A stretch of DNA of 64,000 nucleotides, from NCBI GenBank assembly GCA_023935145.1, contig CM043699.1, positions 60,094,638-60,158,637 of the forward strand, read 5' to 3'. Below the pieces are notes generated by a model. The model ran no database searches. It was not told the DNA's origin and was given only the letters and a program-made list of their open reading frames with translations. Both the position numbers and the translations under genes were made by a program. Below, one piece after another: positions 1-11,428 of the stretch; within the stretch, counting starts at the first letter, position 1, and each line of letters starts with the position of its first letter. The DNA is from Bretschneidera sinensis (taxonomy: Eukaryota > Streptophyta > Magnoliopsida > Brassicales > Akaniaceae).

Positions 1-1972
1 TAATCTTTGAGGAGTCACCACTTTGTTTTAGGGAGTAAGAAACCACATGGCTACTAGTCATTTTCCAGATAGAAAATGAAGTCATAGATTGGGTATGTAA
101 TGGGAAGGTCATGGATGAGCGCCAAGACTTCGATGGATCTAGCCCATACTCTTGTAAGTTAATGGATTTTTTAATTAAATTAATTTATTAACTTATTCTT
201 ATTTTTCAATGATCATACATGCACATAATAGAACGAATAATTTGGGTCACACAAAATATCATGAGCATGCAACAAGTTATATCAAGCAACAATCCAAAAT
301 ATCATCCATCTATAGCAATATAAAAGCAGAAAAAAGTGCATAAAGTAAAGAATGATTACAGGAAAATAGCTAAAACTAAAAATTCCTAAATGCAACTTAC
401 AAACCCAAAAGAATCTAAAATTATAGAGAAATAGCGATAAAATAAAAAGTGCCTAAAGATGGATTACATTCTCAAAATTGCATAGAATTAAGTAAGAGTG
501 AAAAACATAAATGATCTGCGAGTGCATAAAATAAACCATTCATCCATGACAAGTATAAGCATGTTATAAATCAAGAAACAAGCATACGTGGGGTAAATAT
601 ATGAACATCACAATTGGACAACAACTTTATCACACATTATCGATGAAAAAAAAACTATTTCATGGAAAATTGAGCATGTGACCAAGGATAAACATATGGC
701 GATCATGTAAAGTAAAGAAAACATCATACAAGCCATGAAAATTAGGGTTTAGCATACAAATCCTAAACTACCAACCAAACATATGATCATACAATAAAAC
801 ATAAACTAAACTAAACTAAATCATCACCTATAACCTACAAACATTCAAGATCAAACAATTATGCAACAAATCAGTTCAATCTCACCTAAGCATGTTATTT
901 TAAGCTTCAATTCAATTAAATTTCATTGCTTTGATTTAATGTTAAAGATCTTGATTCATGTTAATCTAGGGTTTCTAAATGTTATAGGAATGATTTAAAC
1001 TAACTAAAATCAAGCAAACGTGCAAATAAATGTAACCAAAGAAAAAACGAATGAAATAAATAGATATGGAGAAGTGTTAGGTGGGAACACCATTCTAGAC
1101 TAGCACTACCCTATTCGGGCGTAGGTCTAGAGTGGCACCAAGGACAAATCTGGACCTAAAGTGGCTCCTCAATAAACAAATATGAGAATTTTTGAGTTTT
1201 TTGGTTTCTTTGATCAAAATTCAATTTTTATGAGTTTAAAATTATTCTAACATGCAAGAAAACCTAATCAATCACATGGAAACAACATTTTAACTTATAA
1301 ACATGCAAATGTGATGAATCAAACACAAAATAAAACCCAACATTCAAGATAAAACCTAGATAGAGAGAAAAAAAAAAGTTTCGAACTTTGAAATGTGTTA
1401 ATCCCTTGCGAAGAATAAAGTAAACATCTAAGATCCTACTTAATCGATCAAACACAGACAATTTAGGTCCTGAAAGCCTCTTTCTTCTCTGAAAAGTATC
1501 TGGGGGTGGCCTTCTTGTTCCTCTCAATAAAATGACAATCCAAGTACTAATGATCTTCAATTTGATTTTAAGTTTCGTCTTTTATTTGCTATGATCTGAA
1601 AATATCAAATTTTATGGAGGGTTATTACTGTATTTTGAGTAAAAGATCAAGTCTTAGGGTTATAGTGAAGGTTAGTCCTCAAGAAAAAATATTTTTCATA
1701 CAATTCTCACTCTTTTGTACTATTTTTCTCACTTTAATCTCAAAACGGGATTGCACTTTGTAGCAACCTAAGGTCCCAAAAAAGGTCTTAAGAAATCCCT
1801 AAAAATATCTTAAAAGGTGCACACACTACATAAACCGAGGGTTTTTAACGAGCACATACTATGCAAACTTAAGGAGAAGAATTCTATCTTTTTGGGTAAC
1901 TTCCAAATCCTAAACTCGTAAGAATTAGGAATTCTAATAGATTTTGGACCTCAAATTTAAATGGGCCATTCC
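1..1972 (+). other. Probable 5' internal (untranslated) part of Tat/Ogre-like element E
   Basis: No coding frame is supported here. The first 180 bases (GGAGTCACCAC motif, then a 'gggaaggtcatgg' stretch and 'ggatctagccc') resemble the leader that many Tat/Ogre-type Ty3/gypsy elements carry just after the primer site. The 5' LTR would then lie left of the window. The rest is A+T-rich. A patch at about 1080-1170 has repeated 'ggtctagagtggcacc'-like words, and a 98-codon minus-strand open frame at 1264-1560 resembles nothing I know. Assignment to E rests on the plus-strand PPT and LTR start found at 30085-30100 after removing element D. It is an inference. Confidence 0.35.
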
Positions 1973-2438
1973 TGTTGTTTTGGATTTCAATAAAAAAAAA
2001 TCACATAATCCCAATAGATCACCATAGATAAATTTAGATCACCCAAAATAGAAATCGATAGAAATTGTGTACTTTGTTTACAATCCATTGTATAATGCGT
2101 AACAAAATTACAACAACGAATCTTTCTATATTGGTCTAGGTACTTCCCCTTCTAGATTCCCCTTAATCACTAGCCTTGATGAGAGAAGTTGTATATCTCA
2201 GGAGAAGAATTTTGAGCATTGTATTCTAATGGGATCAGAATGGGGGACCTAGCCATATCCTTATATAGTGGTTCATTGGCCCTCTCATCACAAGCCCAAT
2301 GTCCACTATGGCCCAGACCAACTAGGCCATATTAGAAAATTAGAGTTACAGGGCTATTAGGCCCATTGTCTGTCCTGATTATTTTTAAACTTGAAATCCC
2401 AATTAATGTTAGCCCATGCATGTGGAATTACTCTAACA
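1973..2438 (-). repeat. 3' LTR of copia element D
   Basis: About 466 bp, plus-strand ends TG...CA. It matches the right LTR over shared blocks ('tatattggtctaggtac', 'ttatatagtggttcattggc', 'ttagagttacagggctatta'). On the minus strand the TATA-like box is the complement of 'cttatatagtgg' near 2253-2264. The copy is uninterrupted, so it gives the reference sequence that proves where element A inserted in the partner LTR ('tagccttgatgagag' at about 2172). Confidence 0.85.
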
Positions 2439-2456
2439 TTCTCCTACTGGGGATAT
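2439..2456 (-). other. Polypurine tract of element D
   Basis: The minus strand reads a purine-rich 'atccccagtaggagaa' directly before the LTR start TGTTAGAG. This is the position expected for the plus-strand primer of a minus-oriented element. Confidence 0.7.
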
Positions 2457-3249
2457 TAATTGGGATTAATTTGGTAAAACATATTTTATTTTGAAAACAA
2501 TTCTCAGGCTAAAAAATTTAAGCGGATATTTTGAAAAACATTGGTTTGGAGACTATTCTAAATGTCAATTTGGTCCAATTGAATCATTAACATTGAATCA
2601 TGGCGGCAACTGCATCGTTTGAGTGACATAGGACCTTTCATAATCACAAGACTTTATAAATTCCATCGACATGGATCCAATATGGTAGTGTGGCAACCAG
2701 ATAATATCCATAAAGTGGTTCCTTTATATGTTATCCCCTTTTTGGGTCACTTTGAAAATTTTTCGTCCTTAAGTAGCATTAGCATACTAGATAAAATTCT
2801 TTAATGTATGTCTCATCTTTAATATCTCGAGATATACTACGTATCACAAAACATATTCTTAAGGCTAATAACCAAATATCCTTAGCCTTTACTTTATATT
2901 GACACATATCTTAAGACTTTAAACGGAAATATATGACATGTCAACCATATAAAGCAATATTCTAAATTTAACTATAATGTTAGAAAATTTATTAAATTGC
3001 ATGCAATAATCATAGTCAATATAATCCAATACATCACCAAAAGATATAAAAATATATGAAAAAACAGATGAAAACCTTATTTAAAAAAATTGAGCCAAAA
3101 TATGCCTCCCACTAACCAAGTGCATCAAAAGATACTCCTAAGCCCATACTAATAATACGCCTTTTAAAAGCACTAGGGCTAAGGTATAGGCAATGGATTA
3201 ACAACCATATCATCTGTACCAATATGCTCCATTATGATGTCATCTTTCT
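2457..3249 (-). other. 3' untranslated region of element D
   Basis: Between the PPT and the last recognisable RNase H codons. It is A+T-rich, and no frame with a recognisable protein was found on either strand. A 61-codon plus-strand open frame at 2619-2804 has no recognisable content and is treated as chance. Confidence 0.5.
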
Positions 3250-3776
3250 TTACTAGTTCTTTAAGCGCCAAATATTTGACTTCCATATGTTTCAACCTTT
3301 TGATACCTTTATTATTCTTAGCGAACAACACAAAAGAGCTGTTATTATAATACAACTAGATGGGCCTAGCAATGGAATCAACAACTACCAACTTTGAAAT
3401 GAGGTTCTTGAGCCAAACTTCCTAATTAATAGCTCTATAGCATGCTATAAACTCTGCCTATAGGGTAGAAGAAGTGATCAACGCTTGTTTCACACTCTTC
3501 CAAGAAATTTCCCCACCTGACTTTATGAACTCATACCCTAATGTAAACTTCTTGTCATCCTGATAACTAACAAAGTTTGAGTACGTATACCCTACTAACT
3601 CAAGTTTTGAACCTTTCTATAATTTAGCATGAAGTCTCTTGTCCTCTTCAAGTACCTCAATACCTTCTTGGAAACCACCCAGTGAACATGACCAGGGTTT
3701 GATTCGTACCCACCTAGAACTCGAACTGCAAAATTAATTTCTGGCCTCGAATAAACTTATGCATACGTAATGATCC
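3250..3776 (-). pseudogene. Copia RNase H remnant of element D
   Basis: The minus strand encodes, across frameshifts, the end of a copia RNase H. Near 3350-3260 the usual 'YCDN' active-site block is changed to YYNN. It is followed by a recognisable 'FAKNN', then 'KHMEVKYLALKE', which corresponds to the conserved 'KHIDIKYLAIRE' of the family. The loss of the Asp of the DN pair and the many stops make it inactive. It is cut at 3776 by insertion of element C. The missing upstream part resumes at 11429, after the duplicated gatcc. Confidence 0.75.
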
Positions 3777-5243
3777 TGATGAGAATGCAAAAAGTCATAT
3801 TTTTCTCCCTTAATGTTTAGTTTTTTTATACTTATTTGGTGCCTAAATGTACTCATTATTCTTTTATTTTGATTTAGGACACAAATGGAGGCGCTAGGTG
3901 CAAAACGAAACTAATTGGGAGATTTTGGATAGTTTTGACATTGCTTCGTAATCTAGTCATAACTCTCTCATCTGAGCTCCAATTGAGATGATTCAGATGC
4001 TATGGAACACCAAGAAAAATCTCTACAACTTTCATGTTTTATGTTTTGAGAGATACAGGGTGCATCAAGGTCAAAACTATGCTTGGAGTTGCAGCACCTG
4101 CATTATTGCAGTTATGGAAAGTCTCTTAGCCTGCAATTCTAATACACTGATTTGACGTGGTTTATTTTCGGAGGTTTCCAGATCTGGTGCATGAAAATTC
4201 ATGCTGAAAACACCAGTTTCTAAGTTATATTAGGACTTTATTTTATTTTTAATATTTTCCTTAAATTAGTCAAATTTGGATATTGTTATTTTAGGATAAT
4301 ATTTAGAATATTTTTAGGAGACTTTGTAGGTTTCTAATACTGAAAGTAACGTGTATAAGAAGGGAGAAATCATCAGACTTTAGGGACACTTCTCTCTCCC
4401 CTCATCTCTAATTTCTCCTTCGAGTTTTCATCATGGTCCTGCGTGGCTAAACTTTTATAATTGGTTGAAGGAAACGGAAGCCTCAGAATCGATAAAACTG
4501 TGAGATCTAATATGTTTTTTATATTGTTCAATATATGCTTTGAGTATCGAATGTTCTTTTATCCCTCTTTTCATGATTGTCTCGTTTAATTACTAGGAGG
4601 TCGTTTAATTACTAGGAGGCCTACTAGTTTATTATTTATTGCAATCTACTGCTAGGTTATTTATCAAATTTGTAATTGTTTGATCCCTCTAATTTGTGAA
4701 GCAACTAAGATTTAATGATTTGCTGTGTCAAAAATTATTAGATCTTAGGAAGAACGCTCGACTAAATTAAATGCAACCGCTTATGCTTGTGTTGTTTAGC
4801 TTCATCGATCTCTCTAATTCTTAAGGCTGCTACTAGATTAAACCTTTAGCGCTTATCTTGGGTTGTTTAGTAGCTAGGGTTAATTAGATCGCTTGTTTTC
4901 TAATTAATTGCGACTATAGAGAGATAGGAAAATAATTCCAACGGTGAATATTTAAAGTGTGAATTGATATATATTTGCATGAATGATCAGTTGTAAAATT
5001 CCACTGGTGGATGTTAACTTAGACCAATGTTTGTTCTTTTGACTGATTTCAATATTTCAATTTGAATTGTTCATTAGTTGTTTTTCTTAAAATTGTTTTC
5101 GTTATACTCAAAATCTCCCCCATCCTTGTTCACGTAGCATAAAATTAGGCTAGATACTCTCCGTGGGAACGATCCTTACTCACACTACTACATGTATTTT
5201 AGGAGTATAGGTTTTAATTTTGGTTGCCTACGACAGCACACCA
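3777..5243 (+). repeat. 5' LTR of element C
   Basis: Starts TGATGAGAATGC and ends GCACACCA. It pairs with 9987-11428 with high identity by eye. It carries a perfect 19-bp tandem duplication at 4582-4600 and 4601-4619 that the 3' LTR lacks. A TATA-like 'gtataag' lies near 4350. About 15 indels and many transitions separate the two copies, so the insertion is not recent. Confidence 0.92.
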
Positions 5244-5248
5244 AATTT

Positions 5249-5266
5249 TGGCGTCGTTGCCAGGGA
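5249..5266 (+). other. tRNA-Asp primer-binding site of element C
   Basis: TGGCGTCGTTGCCAGGGA lies 5 bases after the LTR. It matches the complement of the 3' end of plant tRNA-Asp (the TGGCGCCGTTGCCGGGGA type used by Athila elements) with two substitutions. Confidence 0.85.
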
Positions 5267-5733
5267 GTGATTCTAGTTGATTTTTTTTTTTGCTTCTTGT
5301 GATCCTTATTTTATTCTTGAAATTTGTTTTAAAAAAAATCAGAACTTTATAGCCCCTTCACTTCTGCTACGCTGAAATCACACACAGCCTGACCTTTTTC
5401 TACTAAAACTACCATAACTTTCTCTACAAAAATTATATTTATGAGCCATAAGATTCTCTAGAAAATAGACATCCAGATCTTCCCAAGCATATATGGATCA
5501 TTTCCTGGTTCTTATTGAATCAATACAGTTTAATCCGCAAAGATGACTAATCTGTACGGGCAATTCTGGAAATTTAGTTTAACTCTTTTTCACCCTTTGC
5601 TAGTGACAACATGACTTACCAAAATCACCATGATTGTTTGTGTTTTAGCATAGAATTTTTTTTTTTTATTTTCATTACTCTAGATTTTTCCTGATTTGTT
5701 TTTCATGGTTTATTAGAGTTTCCTTGATTGTTT
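5267..5733 (+). other. Leader of element C
   Basis: Untranslated leader between the PBS and the first gag ATG (5734). T-rich runs at 5281-5291 and 5650-5667 are seen, but no coding frame. Confidence 0.6.
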
Positions 5734-7481
5734 ATGACTGTAACTCGATCTTCTAATCAAGGTGATTTGCAGTACGATTCAGAAATAGAGAGAACTTTGC
5801 GCAAGTTAAGGAGAGAAGCTCAGAGAAATTCTAAAGAGAACGATCTAGTTATTGATCCCCTATTTGATAGCAATTTTGATTTAGAAGAGTTGGAAGTCAT
5901 GGCTGGAAATTGAACTTTGAAAGAGCTTGATGCCCCTGATTTAAATCAACAACCCTTATGCATAACGTTCCCAACTTTAGATACTACCACTACTTTTGAA
6001 TTAAAATCTGGACTAATACATCTTTTGCCCACTTTTCATGGCCTTGCAAGTGAAGATCCTCATAAGCATCTAAAGGAGATTCATGTGGTATGCACGAGTA
6101 TAAAACCCATGGGGGTGACTGAAGAGCAAATTAAATTAAGAACCTTTCCGTTTTCTTTGAAGGATTCGGCTAAGGATTGGCTCTATTATCTACCCTTAGG
6201 GAGTATTACCACATGGAATAAGATGAAGAGGTTGTTTTTGGAGAAATATTTCCCAGCTTCAAGGGTGGCCAACATTCGAAAAGAAATTTGTGGTGTAAGG
6301 CAGCACAACAGAGAGTCCCTACATGAATATTGGTAGTGTTTCAAGAAATTATGTGCAAGCTACCCCCATCATCAAATTAGTGAGCATCTACTTATTCAGT
6401 ATTTCTATGAGGGCTTTCTACCCACTGATAGGAGCATGATTGATGCCGCTAGTGGAGGAGCTTTGGTAGATAAAACTCCCGAGGCCGCGAGAAACTTGAT
6501 TACAAATTTGGCGGCCAATTCTTAATGATTTGGCACTAGGCTTGACCCTCCATCAAAGTATGTTAATGAGGTAAATATTTCCTCCCTTGAACAACAACTT
6601 GTGAGTCTAACTTCTCTTGTTCATCAAATGGTGGTAGGTAATATGCAAACGGCAAAAGCTTGTGAGATTTGTTCGGTAGTAGGGCATCCAACCGATATGA
6701 ACTCTTCAAGAGGAGCCCATTGAGCAAGTTAATGCAGCGGGTGGTTTTCCTGGATAACCACAAAGGAAGTATGATTCCTATTCGAGCACGTATAACCTGA
6801 GATGGAGGGATAACCCCAATCTTAGCTATGGGCATCTACAAGTACATCAGCCCACGACTCAAAACCGCCCAAGTTGCCCGCAATATAAGCAGCCATACCA
6901 CCTAGACAACAACTGGGCCAAACTTCTAATTCTGGTATGTCTTTAGAAGATATTGTTAAGTCTCTTGCCACTAATACTTTTCAATTTCAATAGGAGACGG
7001 AAAAATTTCAACAAGAAGCGAGGGCCGCTATTCAAAGTTTGGACAATCAGATGAGCCAGATGGTAATCGCAATTAATCAACTAGAGGCACAAAGTTCGGG
7101 GAAATTACCCTCTCAATCGATAGTAAATCCAAGAGAAAATGCAAGTGTGATCATTTTGAGAAGTGGTAGAGAGGTTGAGATTCCAGTAAAGGCAGCCCCT
7201 GTATCGTCAAAGCAAGAGAAGGAGAAAAATGTCGTTGCAGACAGGGACGTTCCCAATAACGATGATGTACCTAAGTGCAAGTTTTCGTCTCTTTCTGATT
7301 ATAAACCAGTACCCTCCTTTTCCTCCGACTTTAGCAAAATCTATTAAATATGAGCAAAATAAAGATTTATATGAGATTTTTCGTAGATGCAAGGTAAATA
7401 TTCCATGTTTAGATGTTATTAAACAAGTACCCTCGTTATGCTAAATTCCTGAAAGAATTGTGTAAAATTAAGAGGAAATAG
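5734..7481 (+). pseudogene. Athila gag, broken (element C)
   Basis: Capsid/nucleocapsid polyprotein of an Athila-type element, which would package the RNA. The ATG at 5734 opens a frame that stops with TGA at 5911 (after MAGN) and resumes in the same frame to a TAG at 6334 after 'LHEYW'. The middle part has the retrotransposon gag core, recognisable by FPFSLKDSAKDWLYYLP at about 6145-6200 and a 'FLEKYFP' helix after it. Downstream, pieces continue in shifted frames to a coiled region at 7039-7347 ('MDNQMSQMVIAINQLEAQ') that matches the C-terminal part of the family gag. The first two stops look like C-to-T changes of CGA and CAG codons. It is not functional. Confidence 0.85.
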
Positions 7482-8468
7482 AAACTTAAAGGATGTGAGG
7501 AGGTGAGAGTAGGGGAGAATGTTTCTACAGTTATACAAAGAAAACTCCCCATGAAGTGCAAAGATCCAGGTATGTTTACTATCCCTTGTATGATAGGTAA
7601 CACTAGATTTGAGAAGTCCATGCTAGATTTAGGAGCTTCTATCAATGTCATGCCATATTCTATATATGCTTCTTTGAAACTTGGACCTTTGAATAAAACT
7701 AGTGTTGTGATTCAAGTGGCTGATAGATCTAATGCTTGTTCTAAGGGTGTAGTTGAGGATGTTGTGCAAGTTAATGATTTGGTTTTCCCTGCTGATTTCT
7801 ATGTGCTTGATATGGAGGATGGTGATCAAACTACTCCTATTTTGTTAGGAAGACCATTCTTAAAGACATCCAAGACTAAGATAGATGTTCATAGTGGCAC
7901 ACTTACCATGGAATTTGATGGTGAAATTATTAAGTTTAATATTTATGAAGCTATGAAATATCTTGGTAATGATAATCCTGTTTATTCTATTGATGTGATT
8001 GATTCTTTAGCACAGGAAGTTTTTGAACTTGATGGAAATGATGGCTTGGAAGTTGCCATTAGTAAGAATCTTGAGAAAGAGAATGAAGAGTTAGCCTTGA
8101 GTACTGATTTGCAGGAAATTGTTGCAGTGTTGAATGATTTTCTGAAGTTACAACAGTCAGGTAACGTCCCTTGTATTACGTTACCAGTTTCTAATGAGAG
8201 ACTTTTACCCTCTATTTTACAGGCCCCTATTCTAGATTTGAAGCATCTCCCTGGTCACCTCAAGTACATATTCCTTGGAGACAGAGGAACGTTACCAGTG
8301 ATCATCTCCAGTAAACTTAGTGCACCGCAAGAAGAAAAGCTTGTGCAGGTCCTTAAGGAGCATAAGATGGCTATTGGTTGGACAATTGCGGATATTAAAG
8401 GAATTAGCCCATCTACATGCATGCATCGTATCTTACTTGAAGAAGGAAGTATTGAGTCGAGCCGATGA
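7482..8468 (+). pseudogene. Athila protease plus linker, 3'-truncated pol (element C)
   Basis: The longest open frame in the window, about 328 codons with no internal stop after a TAG at 7479. It has no start of its own and would be read as part of gag-pol. Counting from the GTG at 7503, the aspartic protease motif LDLGAS is at residues 41-46 and the second motif ILLGRPFL at 113-120. A linker typical of Athila (HLKYIFLGD, then GWTIADIKGISPS) follows at about 254-310. This linker normally leads into RT, but the frame ends with TGA at 8466 directly before the 3' region ('ctgcttgggaggcaaccc'). RT, RNase H and integrase have therefore been deleted. The catalytic D-x-G is kept. Confidence 0.85.
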
Positions 8469-9970
8469 CAATAAACAAAGGCACTGCTTGGGAGGCAACC
8501 CAAAGAGGAGTTTACTTTTTTGTTCTCCTTATTTTTGCATTTATATTTTGGTTATTTTTACCTTTCTTTGCATTTCACCTTACATTGGGGACAATGTAAG
8601 TTTTAAGTGTGGGGGGGGGGGGATTTAGGTTGTGTTTTAAATTTGTTTCTAAAAAAAAAAATTTGCTTTTTGTTTTTGTGGTTTTCAACGATTTTTGGTT
8701 GTGTATGTCATGAGCAAGATTCAATTAAGCTTAAAAAATTCATAACATGATTGAATAAGTAATCATCCAACTTATAATTTATTTAGTCTAGTTATTTTCC
8801 TTGAGAATAGTAGCGACTAAATTTAGTAGACAAAAGCTGGTGAGATTTTAAGCCTTTAGACTGACCCATCCATATCAGTCTCACTACTTTCTTTCATGTG
8901 AGATATTCTTCCATGGATTTGTTACTCTAGAATTTTCTTTGATTCTCTTCAAGGTCATATTGACACATACATGCATGAACATGATTAAGGCCCTCTTTGC
9001 TATAAGCTACATAAGTTAAATAGCCTACCTTGTAATTAATTTTTTTCCTTTTTTGAACCCTTTTGAGCTTTATTAGTTTTATTTTATTTTATTGTGAACC
9101 CATGTTACAAGCTTTAAATATTAAAAACAATGCCTTTACCCAAGCTGTAAAGCTAGTGGAGCATTGTTCCTCATTATGATATGAATGGGTGTGTAAGAAA
9201 TAAGTGTGGGGGTGTCTGGATTCGTGAGTTCCATTATTGATGTAATATTGTTCAAAAAAAAAGGAAGGAAGTGATGGAGGAAATTGCTATTAATGTTACA
9301 AACTGTCCATATTCATAATTCCTCCTAAAATTCCAAGAAAGGGATCTATTTATACGTGATATATACAAAGGTGGAAGCTGTTGCGAAGGATTGTTTCCTA
9401 CTGCAAACGAAAAATGTTCCTTTGAATAATCTCTTTTTCAATGCAGGAGTTTCACATGGTTTAAATGCTTTAAAGCCAAATCGAAGAAGCTGTTGAATGA
9501 AGTGATTGGCTTTACATGTCTTATATATTCGAGCTTGAGTTGATTCATTTTTGCTCCACTAGTTTTGATGACTTTTGAGCTATATTCCCAAATATTTCCC
9601 ACCTTGATCCTAAACTCCGTTACAACCTTTGAAAAGTTCTTATGATTCATGTTATGCATGTCATCCTAGTGGTGGAAAATGAGAAGATATGCAAGCCTAT
9701 GGTAGATCATTTCCATTGGAATGAATTTGAGCGAAACACATACCCTTCAAACACATGAGTGTCGAATGTTTATTTCCGTGAGGGTCTACATATTTAGTTT
9801 ACTCTATCTTTGAGTGAAAATACTGACTAAGTAATTGTAAGTTGTTTAAGAATGTTTGTTCATGATACGTTATGAATTTTGAAGAGCTTGGTTGTTCTTT
9901 GTTGATGGTGTTGCAACCTTGGTGTTTTTGGGAAAGTGAATTTGAGTTTTGCTCGAGGACGAGCAAAAGT
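8469..9970 (+). other. 3' region of element C with repeated PPT-like motifs
   Basis: No protein frame. It holds the Athila 3' motif 'ctgcttgggaggcaaccc' (8485-8502) and an inverted repeat ACATTGGGGACAATGT (8582-8597). A PPT-like 'aagtgt' plus G12 lies at 8605-8622 and a second 'taagtgtggggg' at 9201-9212. Only the third copy (9971-9982) touches the LTR. The G12 run is the longest G homopolymer in the window. Confidence 0.7.
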
Positions 9971-9986
9971 TAAGTATGGGGGAATT
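9971..9986 (+). other. Polypurine tract of element C
   Basis: 'taagtatgggggaatt' directly before the 3' LTR start TGATGAGAATGC. This is the functional position for plus-strand priming. Confidence 0.8.
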
Positions 9987-11428
9987 TGATGAGAATGCAA
10001 AATATCATATTTTTCTCCCTTAATGTTTAGTTTTTTTTATACTCATTTGGTGCCTAAATGTACTTATTATTCTTATATTTTGATTTAGGACGCAAATGGA
10101 GGCATTAAGTGCAAAACGAAACCAATTGGGTGATTTCGGACAGTTTTGACATCACTTTGTAATCTAGTCATAACTCTCTCATCCAAGGTCCGATTGAGAT
10201 GATTCTGCGGAACACCAAGAAAAAGATCTACAACTTTCATGTTTTGCATTTTGAGAGACACTGGGTGCATCAAGGTCAAAACCAGGCTTGGTGTTGCTGC
10301 ACCTGCACTGTTGCAGTTCTGGAATGTCCCTTAGCCTACAATTCTAATACGCTGATTTGACGTGGTTTATTTTCGGAAGTTTCCAGATTTGGTGCACGAA
10401 AATTCATGCTGAAAACACCAGTTTCTTAGTTATATTAGGACTTTATTTTATTTTTAATATTTTCCTTAAATTAGTCAGATTTGTATATTGTTATTTTAGG
10501 ATAATATTTAGAATATTTTTAGAAGACCTTGTAGGTTTCCAATACTGAAAGTAACATGTATAAGAGGGGAGAAATCATCAGACTTTAGGGGCACCTCTCT
10601 CTCCCCTCTTCTATAACTTCTCCTTCGAGTTTTCATCATGGACTTGCATGGCTAAACTTTTATAATTGGTCGAAGGAAACGGAAGCCTCGGAATCAAAAA
10701 CTGTGAGATCTAATATGCCTTTTATATTGTTCAATTTATGCTTCGAGTATCGAATGTTCTTCTGTCGCTATTTTCATGATTGTCTCATTTAATTACTATG
10801 AGGCCTACTAGTTTATTATTCATTGCAATCTATTGCTAGGTTAGATATCAAATCTGTAATTTTTTGATCCCTCTAATTTGTGAAGCAACTAAGATTTATT
10901 GATTTGCTGCATCAGAAATTATTAGATCTTAGGAAGAACACTAGACTAAATTAAATGCAATCGCTTATGCTTATGTTGTTTAGCTTCTTCAATCTCCCTA
11001 ATTCTTAAGGCTGCTACTAGATTAAACCTTTAGCACTTGTCTTGGGTTGTTTAGTAGTTAGGGTTAATTAGATCGCTTGTTTTCTAATTAATTGCGACTA
11101 AGGAGAGATAGGAAAATAGTTCCAACGGTGAATATTTGAAGTGTGAATTGATATATATTTGCATCGATGATCAATTGTAAAATTTCGATGGTGGATGTTG
11201 AGTTAGACCAAGGTTTGTTCTTTCGATTGATTTCAATATTTCAATTTGAATTATTCATTACTTGTTTTTCTTAAAATTGTTTTCGTTATACTCAAAATCC
11301 CCCCTATCCTTGTTCACGCAGAATAAAATTAGGCTAGATACTCTCCGTGAGAACGATCCTTACTCACACTACTACATGTATTTTTTGGAGTATAGGTTTT
11401 ATTTTTAGTTGCATGCGACAGCACACTA
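9987..11428 (+). repeat. 3' LTR of element C
   Basis: Starts TGATGAGAATGC. It ends GCACACTA, where the 5' copy has GCACACCA (a C-to-T change of the terminal CA). It is followed by the TSD gatcc (11429-11433). It lacks the 19-bp duplication of the 5' LTR. A TATA-like 'tgtataagag' lies near 10558. Confidence 0.92.

Larger units (their letters stand above)
3777..11428 (+). mobile_element. Athila-type Ty3/gypsy element C, gag-protease only
   Basis: A 7.65-kb plus-strand element inside D. It has LTRs of 1467 and 1442 bp, a five-base TSD gatcc (3772-3776 and 11429-11433), a PBS complementary to tRNA-Asp and a PPT next to the 3' LTR. Gag and protease have Athila-type sequence. RT, RNase H and integrase are absent: the frame passes from the protease/RT linker straight into the 3' region. 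It is therefore a non-autonomous deletion derivative that would have needed enzymes from a full element. Confidence 0.92.

Noticed and set aside
1264..1560. 98-codon minus-strand open frame
   Set aside because: Composition and sequence resemble no protein I know, no start or splice context, and it lies in leader-like sequence. Treated as chance.
5249..5266. Possible tRNA-Asp gene
   Set aside because: Only the 18 bases complementary to the tRNA 3' end are present; it is a primer site next to an LTR, as at 26171.
7503..8468. Independent protease gene starting at GTG 7503
   Set aside because: No ATG and no promoter; the frame is open upstream to a TAG at 7479 and matches the middle of an Athila gag-pol polyprotein.
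8611..8622. G12 run as a G-quadruplex
   Set aside because: A single homopolymer adjoining a PPT-like motif; no four separated G tracts, so a homopolymer expansion is the simpler reading.
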